In this document: positions 34,489-45,700 of the stretch, piece after piece
How positions within the stretch are numbered: the stretch's first letter is position 1
Layout: each line of letters begins with the position of its first letter
Assembly (NCBI GenBank): GCA_003116875.1
Contig: BCKT01000015.1
Span: 186,001 to 250,000 of the forward strand
DNA from: Takashimella koratensis
Taxonomy: Eukaryota > Basidiomycota > Tremellomycetes > Trichosporonales > Tetragoniomycetaceae
Length of the DNA: 64,000 bases
Direction: 5' to 3'
Notes under the pieces: generated by a model
Seen by the model: only the letters and a program-made list of their open reading frames with translations
Databases searched by the model: none
Told to the model about the DNA's origin: nothing
Position numbers and translations under genes: made by a program

Positions 34489-37400
34489 TCACTTATCCTG
34501 CCCCTGTTCCTTCTCTCCACCTTCCTTCGGCATCCACCTCGACCCAGGCCCCGAATCCTTCGTAGCGTTCTTATATATCGCTTTGGCATTATGTTTAAAC
34601 ACCATCCCTGACAATCCCGAAAACTTGTCCTCTGCGATCGCGTCAAGATCGAACCCTCGGTCCTTTCGCGGATTATGGGAGGAGTCTTGCTGCTGCTGCT
34701 CGATATCAGGATCAGTGGTCGAAGTGTCGGCGGTATCTGTCCTGCGAGAAAGGGAGAGACCAAAAAGACTCCCACTGCTTCGATTTCGTTTCGAGCCGAC
34801 CGAGTCTCGACTACCCTTGCGCTGCGCATGACCACGTATTCGACGTCCGCCGGTGCTACCCTCGCCTTTCTCCTTCGATCCATGAAGTTCTCGCAAGGGG
34901 TGGTGCCCTGCCGTAGCCTCGGCAGCTGTATCATCCGCGTCCGCGCCTGCTCCATCTTCGCCGTCGTGATCATCCCCGTCCTCGCCGCTGAGTGCACTCG
35001 CAGCGTCCTCGAGCGTACGCCACCGCTCAAACCGACTCTGTTCCTCGCCCTCGAGCCTCTGCAAAATCGAAGAAATAACCAAGATCTCGGCAAAAGTGTT
35101 TCGATACCTATCACTCGCGTGTCAGCTGAATCACAAAAGCATAAAGGTGATATGAAACAGTGCAAGAGGACGACTGTCTTTGAGAGATGAGTCAAACATA
35201 CCTTCTTACTCGCGAAAGCATATCGTCGTCCTCGGTATCGGCTTCTTCAGGATGCTCTTTCTGCCTCTTTCGTGCATCATGGTCTGTTCGGTCTTCTTCC
35301 CCTCTCCAGATCGCGACCATGTTGGCGTCGTCGCCTCGAAGTGCATTGACGTCTCGGATTTGCACTGTCTTATGTCAGTCTACTGATTTTACGCATAATC
35401 CAAACACTCAGAGAGGGACAGAGGCAACTTTTGATAAAGGACTCTGAGGTGTACAAAACCTGTGACTCACCGTTTCGGTCTGCGAGAAGGAGAGTTCGTG
35501 CTAGTCCCTTGTCCATACTATCCAGCAGCATCTGCCTTGCTTCGGCCTCTAGCTGGATCGTCCTATTCACCAACTGCCTCAACAGGTCGACATCCAGCTC
35601 ATGTTCCGCTTCCGTCTGTTTATGTTTCTTCCCCCCTTTCACACCTGTTTTAGGCTCCACACCATCTCGACCGGCGCCAACTGCCGACCCATCACCAACT
35701 AAATCTTCACCACCACCTTCACTGATCCGCTCCTCGTCTTCTTCCTGCACCCGCCTGACATCCTCCAGGATTTTCGCCTCGTTCCGATCCATGTGCTTGT
35801 CCTCGTTGTCCGCGTCGCCATGTTTAAAGTCGTGATCAGGTTCAGCTGGTTCGTCGCCGCCTTCCCATCGGATCGTGCGGGAATCACTACTCTCGCCGGA
35901 TTTCGTCCGGCTCCGCATCGCCTCTTGGTGGATCTGGTCAGCACCTCCGCCTTCTCGCCAATTATCCTCCGAATCCTTTCGGTTACCCTCCCTAGCCTCA
36001 TCTTTCTGATTTTTCTCCTCTGTCTCCTCTGTCTCCTCTGTCTCATCTTCCTTGTCGTCCTTGGCTTTCTTCATCCACGAACTTTGGACGCGCTCTCCTT
36101 CCGAATCCCTGTCCTCATTTGCCTTTTTCTCGCCATCCTCATCGTCACTGTCCTCACCCCCAATATGGGTTCGGACTCGATCGTACAGGTCGTGAAACTT
36201 CTGTACAACCTCGGAGTGGGACGAAAACGCCTGTGGATGTCGATCACGTTCGAGCATGAATCGTTCGCGATCGAACCGGTGTTCAGACCACGTGCTTAGC
36301 TACAAAAGCGAAAAACATGGTTAGTTACTGAACCTTAGCTTTGCGAAAGGGCAGAACTCACAATACCGGTAATCGTCTGCACGGCAAAACTGGTGACGAT
36401 TGGGACAGCCATGAGAGCGTAGACCACCCAGACGACTCGACCTGCTTCGGTCTTGGGTGTGAAATCACCAAAACCTATGGGCATCATAAGTGTTCAGTCT
36501 GAGATCATACTAGCTCCTTGACAGGGACATACCGATGGTGAGCGACAGAATCATCACCGCGTAAATTGTATTTCTGCACCCGTGTCAGCGTCCAGTCTTA
36601 CACCTGTAAAGCTTATCAATACAACCCACCCATAGGTCCATCCCTCTAAGCTGCTGAAGATCGCCGCTCCGCAGACCCAGAACACAATGAGAGCAAACGC
36701 CGACCACATCAGATCGTACGCCTGACTCATCCTAGGCCAGTGTCAGCCTCCTATCTAAACATCAGATAGCCGATTCTTAGCTCACGTCTCTTCCCGTTTG
36801 TTGATGTGATGGATTAGAGCCATCTCTTCAGTGAGTGTAGCATTCGGGCGGAGACGGTTCGCCTCTCTGTGAATGGCTCTCTCGTATCGCTTGCGCCATT
36901 TGTCACGGCGTTGGTTTGCCCGATCCGCGATAAATCTGGAGAAGGACGAGGAATCAGTACCAGTCATATTAGAGTAAACAATCTGGTGAGGAAGATCTTC
37001 AACGCAGATAAGCCAAGTCTGAACTCACGAGACAATCATGGCGATCTCGTTACCAAGTTGACTAATAGCGAGAACAGAGAAAGGGAAGACGAGGACTTTG
37101 CCCGCCGTCGTAGTCGGTACGAAATCACCATACCCGATCGTGAGTGCCGTCTGGATCGAAAAGTAGATCGAGTCAAGGTACGCCCAGTGTTCAATCTTGC
37201 AGAAAGCGAGAGCTTGGAGAGCGATGATAGCGATAAGTGCCGTGACGGAAAGCATAAACTTGCGGCCCTGGAGACGGATATCTTGTTTGTCAAATTGAGG
37301 GCGACCGAAAGCGAAAAAGTAGTGGAAGAGGAGAGCGAAAGAGATGATACCACTATCACAGATGGAGACGACGGCGCACCAGAAACCTTCGGCATAGCTG

Positions 37401-38313
37401 TATCCGGCTCCATTACGGGTCGCGATACCGAAGACAATAAGGTTGACCGCAGCTACGATGGTCTTGGCCAACCAGAAGATGAGGGAGAGTCTGGTGAAAG
37501 CGATAGGTCAGTACAAGCAAAATGGCAAAAAAAGGTCAAACTAGGGTGGAAACGTTGTGGAGACCCACTTTGTGCCCATGCGCCACCAGAAGGGTGTGCG
37601 GGAGGAGAACCGGAGGATCAGGAGGATGTTGGCAAAGATGTTGAGAGCAAGCCCAGCAGCGGACAGACCGAGGCATGCTTTGGGATCGGATTGAGCTACC
37701 CCGTCCAGAGTATACCAGTGTTGCTAGAGTCACAAGACCAAACATCAGCCGATATCCTCATTATCTCCAGCTCCTGTACTACAACTAGGATATAACCACT
37801 CACCGTCAACGCGGGGATATCAAGAAGCGTCGAGAGCGGCGCCGCAATCGCCGCGACCAAAGGGCAATACTTTGCGATAATGTGCGCATGCTTCAGTTCG
37901 TCGGGTAGGATCGTCTCCCATAACGCCCTGTGCATATTCTCGGTATACGTGCGAAACAATGACTTGTCGTTTTTGCTTCGAGATGAGAAGAAAGACCTGT
38001 CGTCGCGATTCGGTTCAGTTCCGTTCTCGTTGTTTGTGCTGCGATCCTCGGCGTCGTTGTCGTCGGTGGTGGTGGTGGTGTCGCCGCTAGTGCTCAACCG
38101 CCTGGGTCTGCTATTAGACCTCTGGCTGATGGTTGAGTTGATGGTGACTGTACGCGTAGGTTCGCGGCTGTTCATACTCGTGTTGTTGGGACCATTTTCG
38201 GTGTCAGTTTGGCGGGCCCCGCGCCTCGGTTCCGCCGTCGGTTGGCTGTTTGGGTTTCGGACTGGATCGCGGGACTCGAGGCCGCGCTCGCCGGTGGCCT
38301 CTGATTGCGACAT
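34489..38313 (-). CDS. TOK1: TOK1-type outward-rectifying two-pore-domain potassium channel
   Basis: Plasma-membrane K+ channel of the fungal eight-TM, two-pore type. Ten exons: 38313-37804, 37723-37569, 37490-37029, 36935-36786, 36731-36630, 36573-36533, 36474-36362, 36299-35471, 35364-35202 and 35107-34489; 1,047 aa. Residues ~1-130 are hydrophilic. TM helices follow (for example YCPLVAAIAAPLSTLLDIPA, TIVAAVNLIVFGIA). The first selectivity filter is TIGYGDF (exon 3). The second is TIGFGDF, with its Gly codon split by the exon 6/7 junction. After the last helix (VVYALMAVPIVTSFAVQTIT) comes a cytosolic tail of about 535 residues, very acidic with many Glu/Asp/Lys repeats and almost half of the protein; yeast Tok1 is 691 aa in total. 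Convergent with crtYB, divergent from LST8. Confidence 0.95.
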
Positions 38314-38526
38314 GACCGTTTCCTGGGTGATGCAAGAAGACGGGGAAGAAGATTATACAGAAGCGGGCGGGTCGGAGGGCATCCTTGAGACTCGAGGTGA
38401 CGACGTGAGGGTCTTGTAGTACGAGCGAGGCTGCTGCGAGATGAGCAAGGGAGCGGAGCAGGAACGAGGACGATAGAAAAACGAAAACAAAGTGGCAGGT
38501 CGATGACGACAAGGTCCCAAAGGAGT

Positions 38527-38532
38527 CACGTG
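38527..38532. promoter_or_regulatory. E-box CACGTG in the TOK1/LST8 divergent promoter
   Basis: Palindromic CACGTG (in TCACGTGG), 214 nt from the TOK1 start and 141 nt from the LST8 start. Confidence 0.5.
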
Positions 38533-38672
38533 GATCCCCACCTGCTGTTTGCTGGGGAGCGTCCCCCATATTCTGCGCGTCACACTCTCAGGTTGCTATC
38601 CATTCGTGACCGACTTCAGTTCAACGTCCACCACCCACCCATCGACCACCACCACCACCACCAACCCTCGCG

Positions 38673-40250
38673 ATGCCGACAGCGACGCACGCCCAGCCCC
38701 AGGGCCAGGGGCAGGGCCAGCAGCCTCAGCAGCCCCCGCCACAGCAGCAGCAGCAGCCCCAGTACCACTCGGATGCCGGATCACAGGCCGCAGAGATGAG
38801 CGTCATCTTGTGTACCGCTGGATGTGAGTTGGATCCTGTCTCTCCCTCGGTCTTTGTCACTGTCTCCATATTCCTACGCTGTGCAGGTAACTGACTATTA
38901 GCGAATCCCATCTGATTCTGGTTTCGTTTTATTACAGACGACCACACGATTCGGTTCTGGGAAGCTTGGAGCGGGATCTGTTATCGACAAATACCTTTAC
39001 AGCCGCAATGGGTGAGTAGCTCTGAGCACGGTGGATGGTCTGCATGGATCGTCTGAGGGAATACCTGATGTGTTTTGGCTGACTCATTTCAGAAACAAGT
39101 TAATCGGCTGGCGATCAGTCCAGATAAAGTGTATCTGGCAGCGGCGGGCAACGCGCATGTCCGGTAAGTGCGCGTTGTGGTCGTAACTTTATCATCGGGA
39201 CAGCTCGCTGACAATCTGTCTTAGGATATGGGACATCCCATCACTCAACAACGCTCCTGTACGTTGCCTCTCTCTACTAACTCTCTTTTGTTCTGTTCCG
39301 TACGAACCTGAGCATACATCTGACAAACCCCACCCCTTCAGATCATGACACTCGATGGACACACGGCCAACGTCACTGCGCTCATGTACAGTGCGCAGGG
39401 CAAGTGGATCGTAACAGGCAGCGAAGACGGTTCCGTCCGAGTCTGGGACACACGGACGGGCCAGGTACAGCGAACGTATCACCACGAAGGGACAATGGTC
39501 AACGATGTCGTCATTCACCCTAACCAGGGCGAATTGATCAGTTGCGATCAGTTGGGGAGTGTAAAGATTTGGGATTTGGGAGAGAATACGTGTACACATG
39601 AGCTGGTGCCGGTGGAGGATGTGCCAATTCGGAGTGTCTCCATCGCCTCGGATGGTGGCACGTTGGTCGCTGGGAATAACCATGTAAGTTGGTCTCGTCA
39701 TACGGAAGACTTTACATCGGTCTCTATCCTCTCCTCCAACACTGCTCCACCGTTTCACTTCCTCTTTCTCGGGTATCACATCTAACGCAACCTCCAGGGC
39801 ACTGTGTTCGTATGGAGCATCCAATCAGGCTCCGACGCTACCTCTCTGGTACCCGTTCGTTCCTTCCCAGCACATACGAAATACATCACCCGCTGCCTCC
39901 TCAGTCCCGATACGCGGCACCTTGCCACTTGCTCGGCAGACACAACGGTCAAGCTGTGGTCGACGCAGGATTACGAGTACGGCCTTGAACGAACGCTTCA
40001 GGGTCACCAACGCTGGGTATGGGATGCAGCGTTCAGTGCCGACTCGGCGTACCTCGTCACCGGTGAGTTGGAGGTATATCATGACAGGAAGGGAAGAGTC
40101 AATCGAAGCATTTCACTAACGCCTCGTTTAGCGTCATCGGACCACATGGCTAGGCTCTGGGACTTGACGACGGGAGAGACCGTCAGACAGTATGACGGAC
40201 ACCACCGTGCAGCAGTCTGTTGCGCTTTGAATGATATCAACCTTGCATAG
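38673..40250 (+). CDS. LST8: Lst8, WD40 subunit of TOR complexes
   Basis: Seven-bladed WD40 propeller that binds and stabilises the TOR kinase domain in TORC1 and TORC2. Seven exons: 38673-38823, 38938-39011, 39093-39163, 39225-39258, 39342-39683, 39798-40062 and 40132-40250; 351 aa. Repeats are visible as ILCTAGYDHTIRFWEAWSG, HVRIWDIPS, VTGSEDGSVRVWDTRTG, GSVKIWDLGE, GTVFVWSIQSG, TCSADTTVKLWS and TASSDHMARLWDLTTGE; the end CALNDI is typical. The opening VILCTAGYDHTIRFWEA and NRLAISPDKVYLAAAGN are diagnostic of Lst8. An N-terminal extension of about 40 residues is Gln/Pro-rich (GQGQGQQPQQPPPQQQQQP), which yeast Lst8 lacks. Confidence 0.96.
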
Positions 40251-40547
40251 TGTATTGTAAAATGTATGATCATGCCGACAGTTTCACTTGTCGGTCGGGT
40301 AACTTGTTTAACTTCTTGCACATCTTATGTTCCCCTCTTCCACTCTTGCACCTCTCTCGCTTATTGTCAGGAAAGGCACAAGAGTCAAAGGACAAACCAC
40401 TTTCTTTCACTCGAGAAATCGACCAAATCATTCTCTTCCTACTTCTTACTACGTGACAAGTTTTAACATTGGCATACAGTCACAATTCTTCATCGGCAAA
40501 GCATCAATCCGATGCATGATCGGACAAACGTGGGTATCAGATGTCGG

Positions 40548-42173
40548 TTAGAGCACCTTTCGGAGAGCGTCCTTCTGCGCCGGGGTGAGAGACCGAGGGA
40601 AGACAACGTTCCATCGAACGATCAGGTCGCCGCTTTTCTTGACGGAAGCCGCCTTGGACACGGGCATACCCTCGCCTGCGACCTTTGTTTCTTGGCCTGG
40701 CTGGATGATTTGCTATGATACGAATTAGCTCTTCTGTCTGAAGAATACTGGAGGGATGCTGGAAGAATGAAGATGACACTTACACCTGGTGGCAACGAGA
40801 CCTGGATCCTACGTCCGTCGAGCTGTTCAACCTCCTTGAGGATCGACCCACCACCCTCAGGCCCGAGCAGGGCTTGCGAGAGCGTGAGGTTGAGTTTGAT
40901 GACGAGGTCATCGTCGACGCGCTCGAATCGCGAGTGTGGTTTCTCCTCGACCACAAAAGTGACGGTTCTGGAAGATGTCAGCGCAAGCTCGTCATTTCGT
41001 ATAATTGGAAGACGGGTGCATCACTTACTGGCTCTGTCCGTACTCATCCTCGTTACCGGCACCTGCAAACTTGATCTTGGTACCCTGTGAAAGGCGTCAG
41101 CCCCACTTTTCTTAACAACTTCTCTCAAATCCGGTCCCCTTTTAAACCAATCACTCACCTTCTTCCACCCAGCCTTGTACGCGACCTCGAGAATCTTCTC
41201 CTCCTGGCCTCCGGTCCTAAGATGTCGGGTGATCTTGAGCCTCTTCGTGCCTCCTTTGTACAATTCTTCAAGGGTGAGCGCGAGGGGCTTGACGATTTCG
41301 CTTGGTGGTGGAGGAGCCGAGGGACTTGGTTCGCCGAAACCACCGGGCATTCCTCCGCCCATACCTCCCATCCCGCCCATACCAGGCATCCCACCCATTC
41401 CTCCCATCCCACCCATACCGGGCATCCCCCCACCCATCCGTGAACTCCTCGCGCGCGGTCCACCACGCCCGCCGCCACCGCCGATGTTGGTGAAAAAGTC
41501 TTCCTGGCCACCACCACCGCCCATGTTGGAGAAGAACGCGCTGGGAGAGTGTCAGTACTGTGTCGAATTGGAAAATCGCTGCTTCGAGCAAGCTAGTAGA
41601 GAATAGCGCAGATGATGAGAGAGAGGCATAAACTCACTTGAAAATGTCGTTGGGGTCGGTAGCGTGGAACCCGTAGCTTCCACCTCCTCCGCCAGGGAAT
41701 CCACCAAACCCGCCTCCGGGACCGGCACCTCCACCACCCTTCAACCCCTCCTCGCCCAACTGGTCATAGACTTCTCGCTTGTTCTAAATCGGTGTCAGCT
41801 GTCAAGTCCATCAATCGAACAGTCTCTGCTACTCACTGGGTCTGAGAGGACCTCGTACGCCTCCCCAATCTTCTTGAACTTTTCTTCAGCCGCAGCTCGC
41901 TTGTCACCTGGGTTCTTGTCTGATGCAATGATAAGTATAGATCCAAGTTCAGGGCTGGACCAGCCGAACTCACCTGGGTGCCATTTGAGCGACTCTTTGC
42001 GGTATGCCTTCTTGATATCTGCGTCAGACGCGTCTTTGCTGACCCCGAGGACCTGAAAGTGTTAGTATCGGACGACCAAAATGATGCAGCGAGGGTAGGT
42101 GTGTAGGGACTGCATTTCACACCAAGTCAGAAGGTGTGTTACTTACTTTGTAGAACTCTGTGTTGTTGACCAT
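40548..42173 (-). CDS. SIS1: type II Hsp40 co-chaperone Sis1
   Basis: J-domain protein that stimulates Hsp70 ATPase and handles misfolded or prion-like substrates in cytosol and nucleus. Eight exons: 42173-42147, 42052-41974, 41919-41837, 41783-41638, 41540-41159, 41084-41029, 40967-40784 and 40712-40548; 373 aa. The J domain (residues 1-70) has EFYKVLGV and the HPD motif split by an intron (WHP then DKNPGDKR). A Gly/Phe region is followed by a Gly/Met-rich stretch of repeated GMGG units, as in yeast Sis1. Two C-terminal beta domains follow ([40 protein letters not shown]) and the end is [14 protein letters not shown]. No DnaJ-type zinc finger is present, hence type II. Exon 1 is 27 nt. Confidence 0.96.
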
Positions 42174-42520
42174 GATATCGAATATCAGGTGGTAATGGTG
42201 TTGATGTTAGGGGTGTAGAACGATGTAGTCGGGTTGTGGACAAGGGCGGCGACGGTGTATGGTTGGTGAAAGGAACGGAAGCTGGGGGGAGGGGCGGGAG
42301 AGCGTTGACTTTATGTCTAACGGCCGGGTCGGGGAAACAGTGCGGGAGGGGAGGATGTGAGCTCTGGGTCTGAGCAAAGGGTGAGAGCAAGAGTGATGAT
42401 GAGGAGTTGGTCTCTGGGTGGGGTCGGGTGATATAGGCAGGCGGTGGGAGTAGTGACGACGAGGATAGTTCCCGGGTGATCCACAATGTTCTCGATGCCA
42501 CTAGAAACAACGTAATAGAG

Positions 42521-42537
42521 CACGTGATTCCCACGTG
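42521..42537. promoter_or_regulatory. paired E-boxes CACGTG in the SIS1 / repeat-protein promoter
   Basis: Two CACGTG palindromes at 42521-42526 and 42532-42537, 11 nt apart centre to centre, about one helical turn, so two dimers could sit on the same face. The region 42174-42746 is the shared promoter of SIS1 and the repeat protein; I see no clear clustered heat-shock elements. Confidence 0.55.
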
Positions 42538-42746
42538 TCAATCGCGTGGGAGTGCTGAAAGGACAGTGGCTCTCCTTTGTGGCACGCTGGAGGGCAATCG
42601 TCTTCAGAGATTGAGGGTTCACAAGCAATGCACGAGGCTTGCTTGTCTCTCCTACCTCCCTATTCTAACGAACGACACTCTGACCCTCGTTGCTCCCCTC
42701 CCCTCAACTTTAATCTTCAAACACTCTTCTCCTTCTCGGTGCGACC

Positions 42747-45700
42747 ATGTACGCGCCACCGGGTGTCGACTCCGACTCATCTGGAGAATCCGACACTCCA
42801 CCCCGACCCGTCCGTCCTCCTCCTCCCAAATTCTCCCTGAAATCATTCCTCATCCCACCTCGTTCCAAGACCCGCTCCCGTCCCTCTTTCCCCTCCCAAG
42901 CAGACCCTCCATCCTCGCCTACATCCCCGGCGTCTCCGCCCGCCTCGGCTTCGCCACCCCAATCAGCGACCAAGCGGGTGGGTGAGAAACTGAAGAAACG
43001 CGTACGGATATTTGCGCATGATGAGACTCCACCAAATGAGCAGGTCGACTTGTTGTCACCGACATTAAGCAAAGACCCGAAATCGCCTTCCTCTCCTGCT
43101 CAGAATCAGCCTGGAGCCGCGTTTCAAACTCCCGTTGAGACCCGGTCAGAACGATCCGGAAGGGTGGAAGGGAGAAAAGAGCAAAGTCCGTTGGCAGGCG
43201 AGGTAATGGACTTACTCCGACAGCTTCTCCTGGAGTCATCTTCATCCAAACCCACTCCTTCTCGAGCTCAACAAGAACCCCCTCAATCACCTCCACCACT
43301 CTCGGACCAGCCCTCACCTCGTCGGCGTGCTGCCCCACCTGCTCCTGCCCCTTCCAACTCCCCTCCAGCCCCCGACTCTCTATCAGACTCCATCACCTCG
43401 AGTCCAAATCTTTCATACAAGGAACACCATCTCAACCAGACTTATTACGACAAGTTCGCTCATCTTCCTGTTGAATCACGAGAGCCCAACATCCACACTC
43501 TACCATCTCGAAAGTCGTCGCTTCCCACTCTGGATCCGCAGGAAGGAACCAAATCCCCCCAACTGCCTCCGTCTCAGCCCCCCGCTCGTCCCCCTCCAGA
43601 CCCGCCTCAACATCCTTCTTGGGGCCATTATATGCCGCATCAGAACCAGTACCCATCAACCAATCAATATAACACGACCCAGTGGCCACATACTCAACCC
43701 CTCTCCGCCCCTCCGTACGGCTACCACTTCCCCTCTCCATATTCTTACGCCCCTTACCCTCCTGCCCCACCTTACCCTCACCCACCCTCGCTTCAGCCTT
43801 GGAATCCATACTATCCTGCCCACCCTTCCCACCCTAACCCGCAATTTCAACCCCCTCCTCTTTCTCACCCGCCCCAGCATCCAGCCTATTTCCCTGCTCA
43901 GCCTCCGCATCCACCTCAACACCATTACTCTCACTCCTCTGTCCCACCTTCAACACCCGCTCCACAGCTTTCTTCGCCGTGGTCACCACTACCCACTCCA
44001 TGGCCGGACGACGGCTACCTCCACGCTGACGGGCTCGTTCTCAAGCCTGCTTCTGAAGCACGCGGTATGCAGCCTCAACGTCCTCAAGACGCACGTTCAA
44101 TTCAAGTTCAGCTCGATCGGACCGATTCGACGGCAACGGCGACGAATGCTGAAGTGAATCCCGGCCCAGAAGTTAGACCAAGACGACCGTCCGGACCGCG
44201 TGCACCACGTCCACAGAATTCGGTGCCAAAGGTCGTAGTGGACCCAGGAACACCAAGCGAGGGCGGTGTCGCGAAAGAAACGAGCAATAATGGGCCGAGG
44301 GATGCCGTGGATGAGAATCAGGCGAGGACACAGAGGAACTCTTCTCAGCCTAAGGAAGTGGAGATACGAGGTGGTTCTGAAGACGACCAAACGTCTGAAA
44401 CCGAGGCTATTCCGTTCCCCGCTCCCCCTCCTTCAAAGCCGATTCGGGAGAAACAACTCGTCAACACTGACCCCCTTCAGCCGCCGAGCTCCTCGCCACC
44501 TCAATCCAACGGATCAAACTCATCACAACCCAAGACCAAGTCAATCAAGGAGGACATCGCTCCCGACTCAATTTCCAAACACCACCCTACCTCCCAGATC
44601 CCGGTCGAAATCAAGAAAAGCATCAAACAGAAGGCAATGATGAAAGCGCACAACGAAGCTCGACAAGCGGCAGAAGCTGGTGCGCCCCCGATTGATGAGA
44701 ACAAGATATTAGAGAGGGCGAAGGGGTACGAGAAAGCGATGTTGGCTTCGTGGTTGAAACAAAATGGGGCTAGTGGGAAAGAGACTGGGGAGAAGTCTGC
44801 TAGAGATCCGGAAGGAGCCGAGGAGCAGTTGGAAACCAAGGGCAAGGAGCCGGAACCCCTCCTTATTAAAACCCCCAAATCGGTACCGGCACAATCATCA
44901 GCGTCTGAGCACCCAATGTTGACACCGCCCCTGCCAATGGATCAGGGAGAGAGACCTGCTCTCTCACCCGAGGACGCAGCGAGGATCAAAGAAAAGGCAA
45001 AACGCAAGGCGATGGAGGAGGCGCGAAAGGAGGCGAAGAAATCGGGGAAACCACCAGATGGAAACGAAATGAAAGCCAGGGCGCAAGCTTACGAGAAGGC
45101 GATGATCAAGTCGTTCTTTGAGTCGAAAAGATCAGAGGGGCAAAAACAAATGAGGGAGGATGAGGGAGCGAGTGTGACTCGGGAGGTGAAGGGAAATGGA
45201 ACAGGGACTAGCCAGTCGAAAGATCGAGACCATACGTCTTCCAGAGAGCCCAGATCACCGCCCGAGAGAGGGAATCAGTCCGAGCCGGTAAAATCAACAC
45301 CTTCTCCGCCAAAACCTTCCGCTGGAGTTTCAGGACCCCCCTCGCTGACGGACGAAGAATTGGCCGAGATCAGAAAACAGGCAAAGCAGGGAGCAATGGC
45401 TGAGGCTCAGAAGAAAGCGAAAGAGACGGGAGAGAAAATCGACAAGTTGGCGTACAGTGCGAGGTTGAAGGCTATAGAGAAGAAGATGGTCCAGGCGCTG
45501 AGCGAGAAGAAGGGCGGTACCTTGGAGGGAGCACAAGCTACACTGGGGACACCGCGAACACGGGATAAGCAAGAGGAGGAGAAAGGCAATCGCGATGAGA
45601 GGAAGGTGAACGACGGAGGAAGAGAAGTCGATGGGGATGTCTCAAGTCGGGGTATTAGGGAGATACAGCATCACGATGTGTCCACAGACCAGGATTCCAC

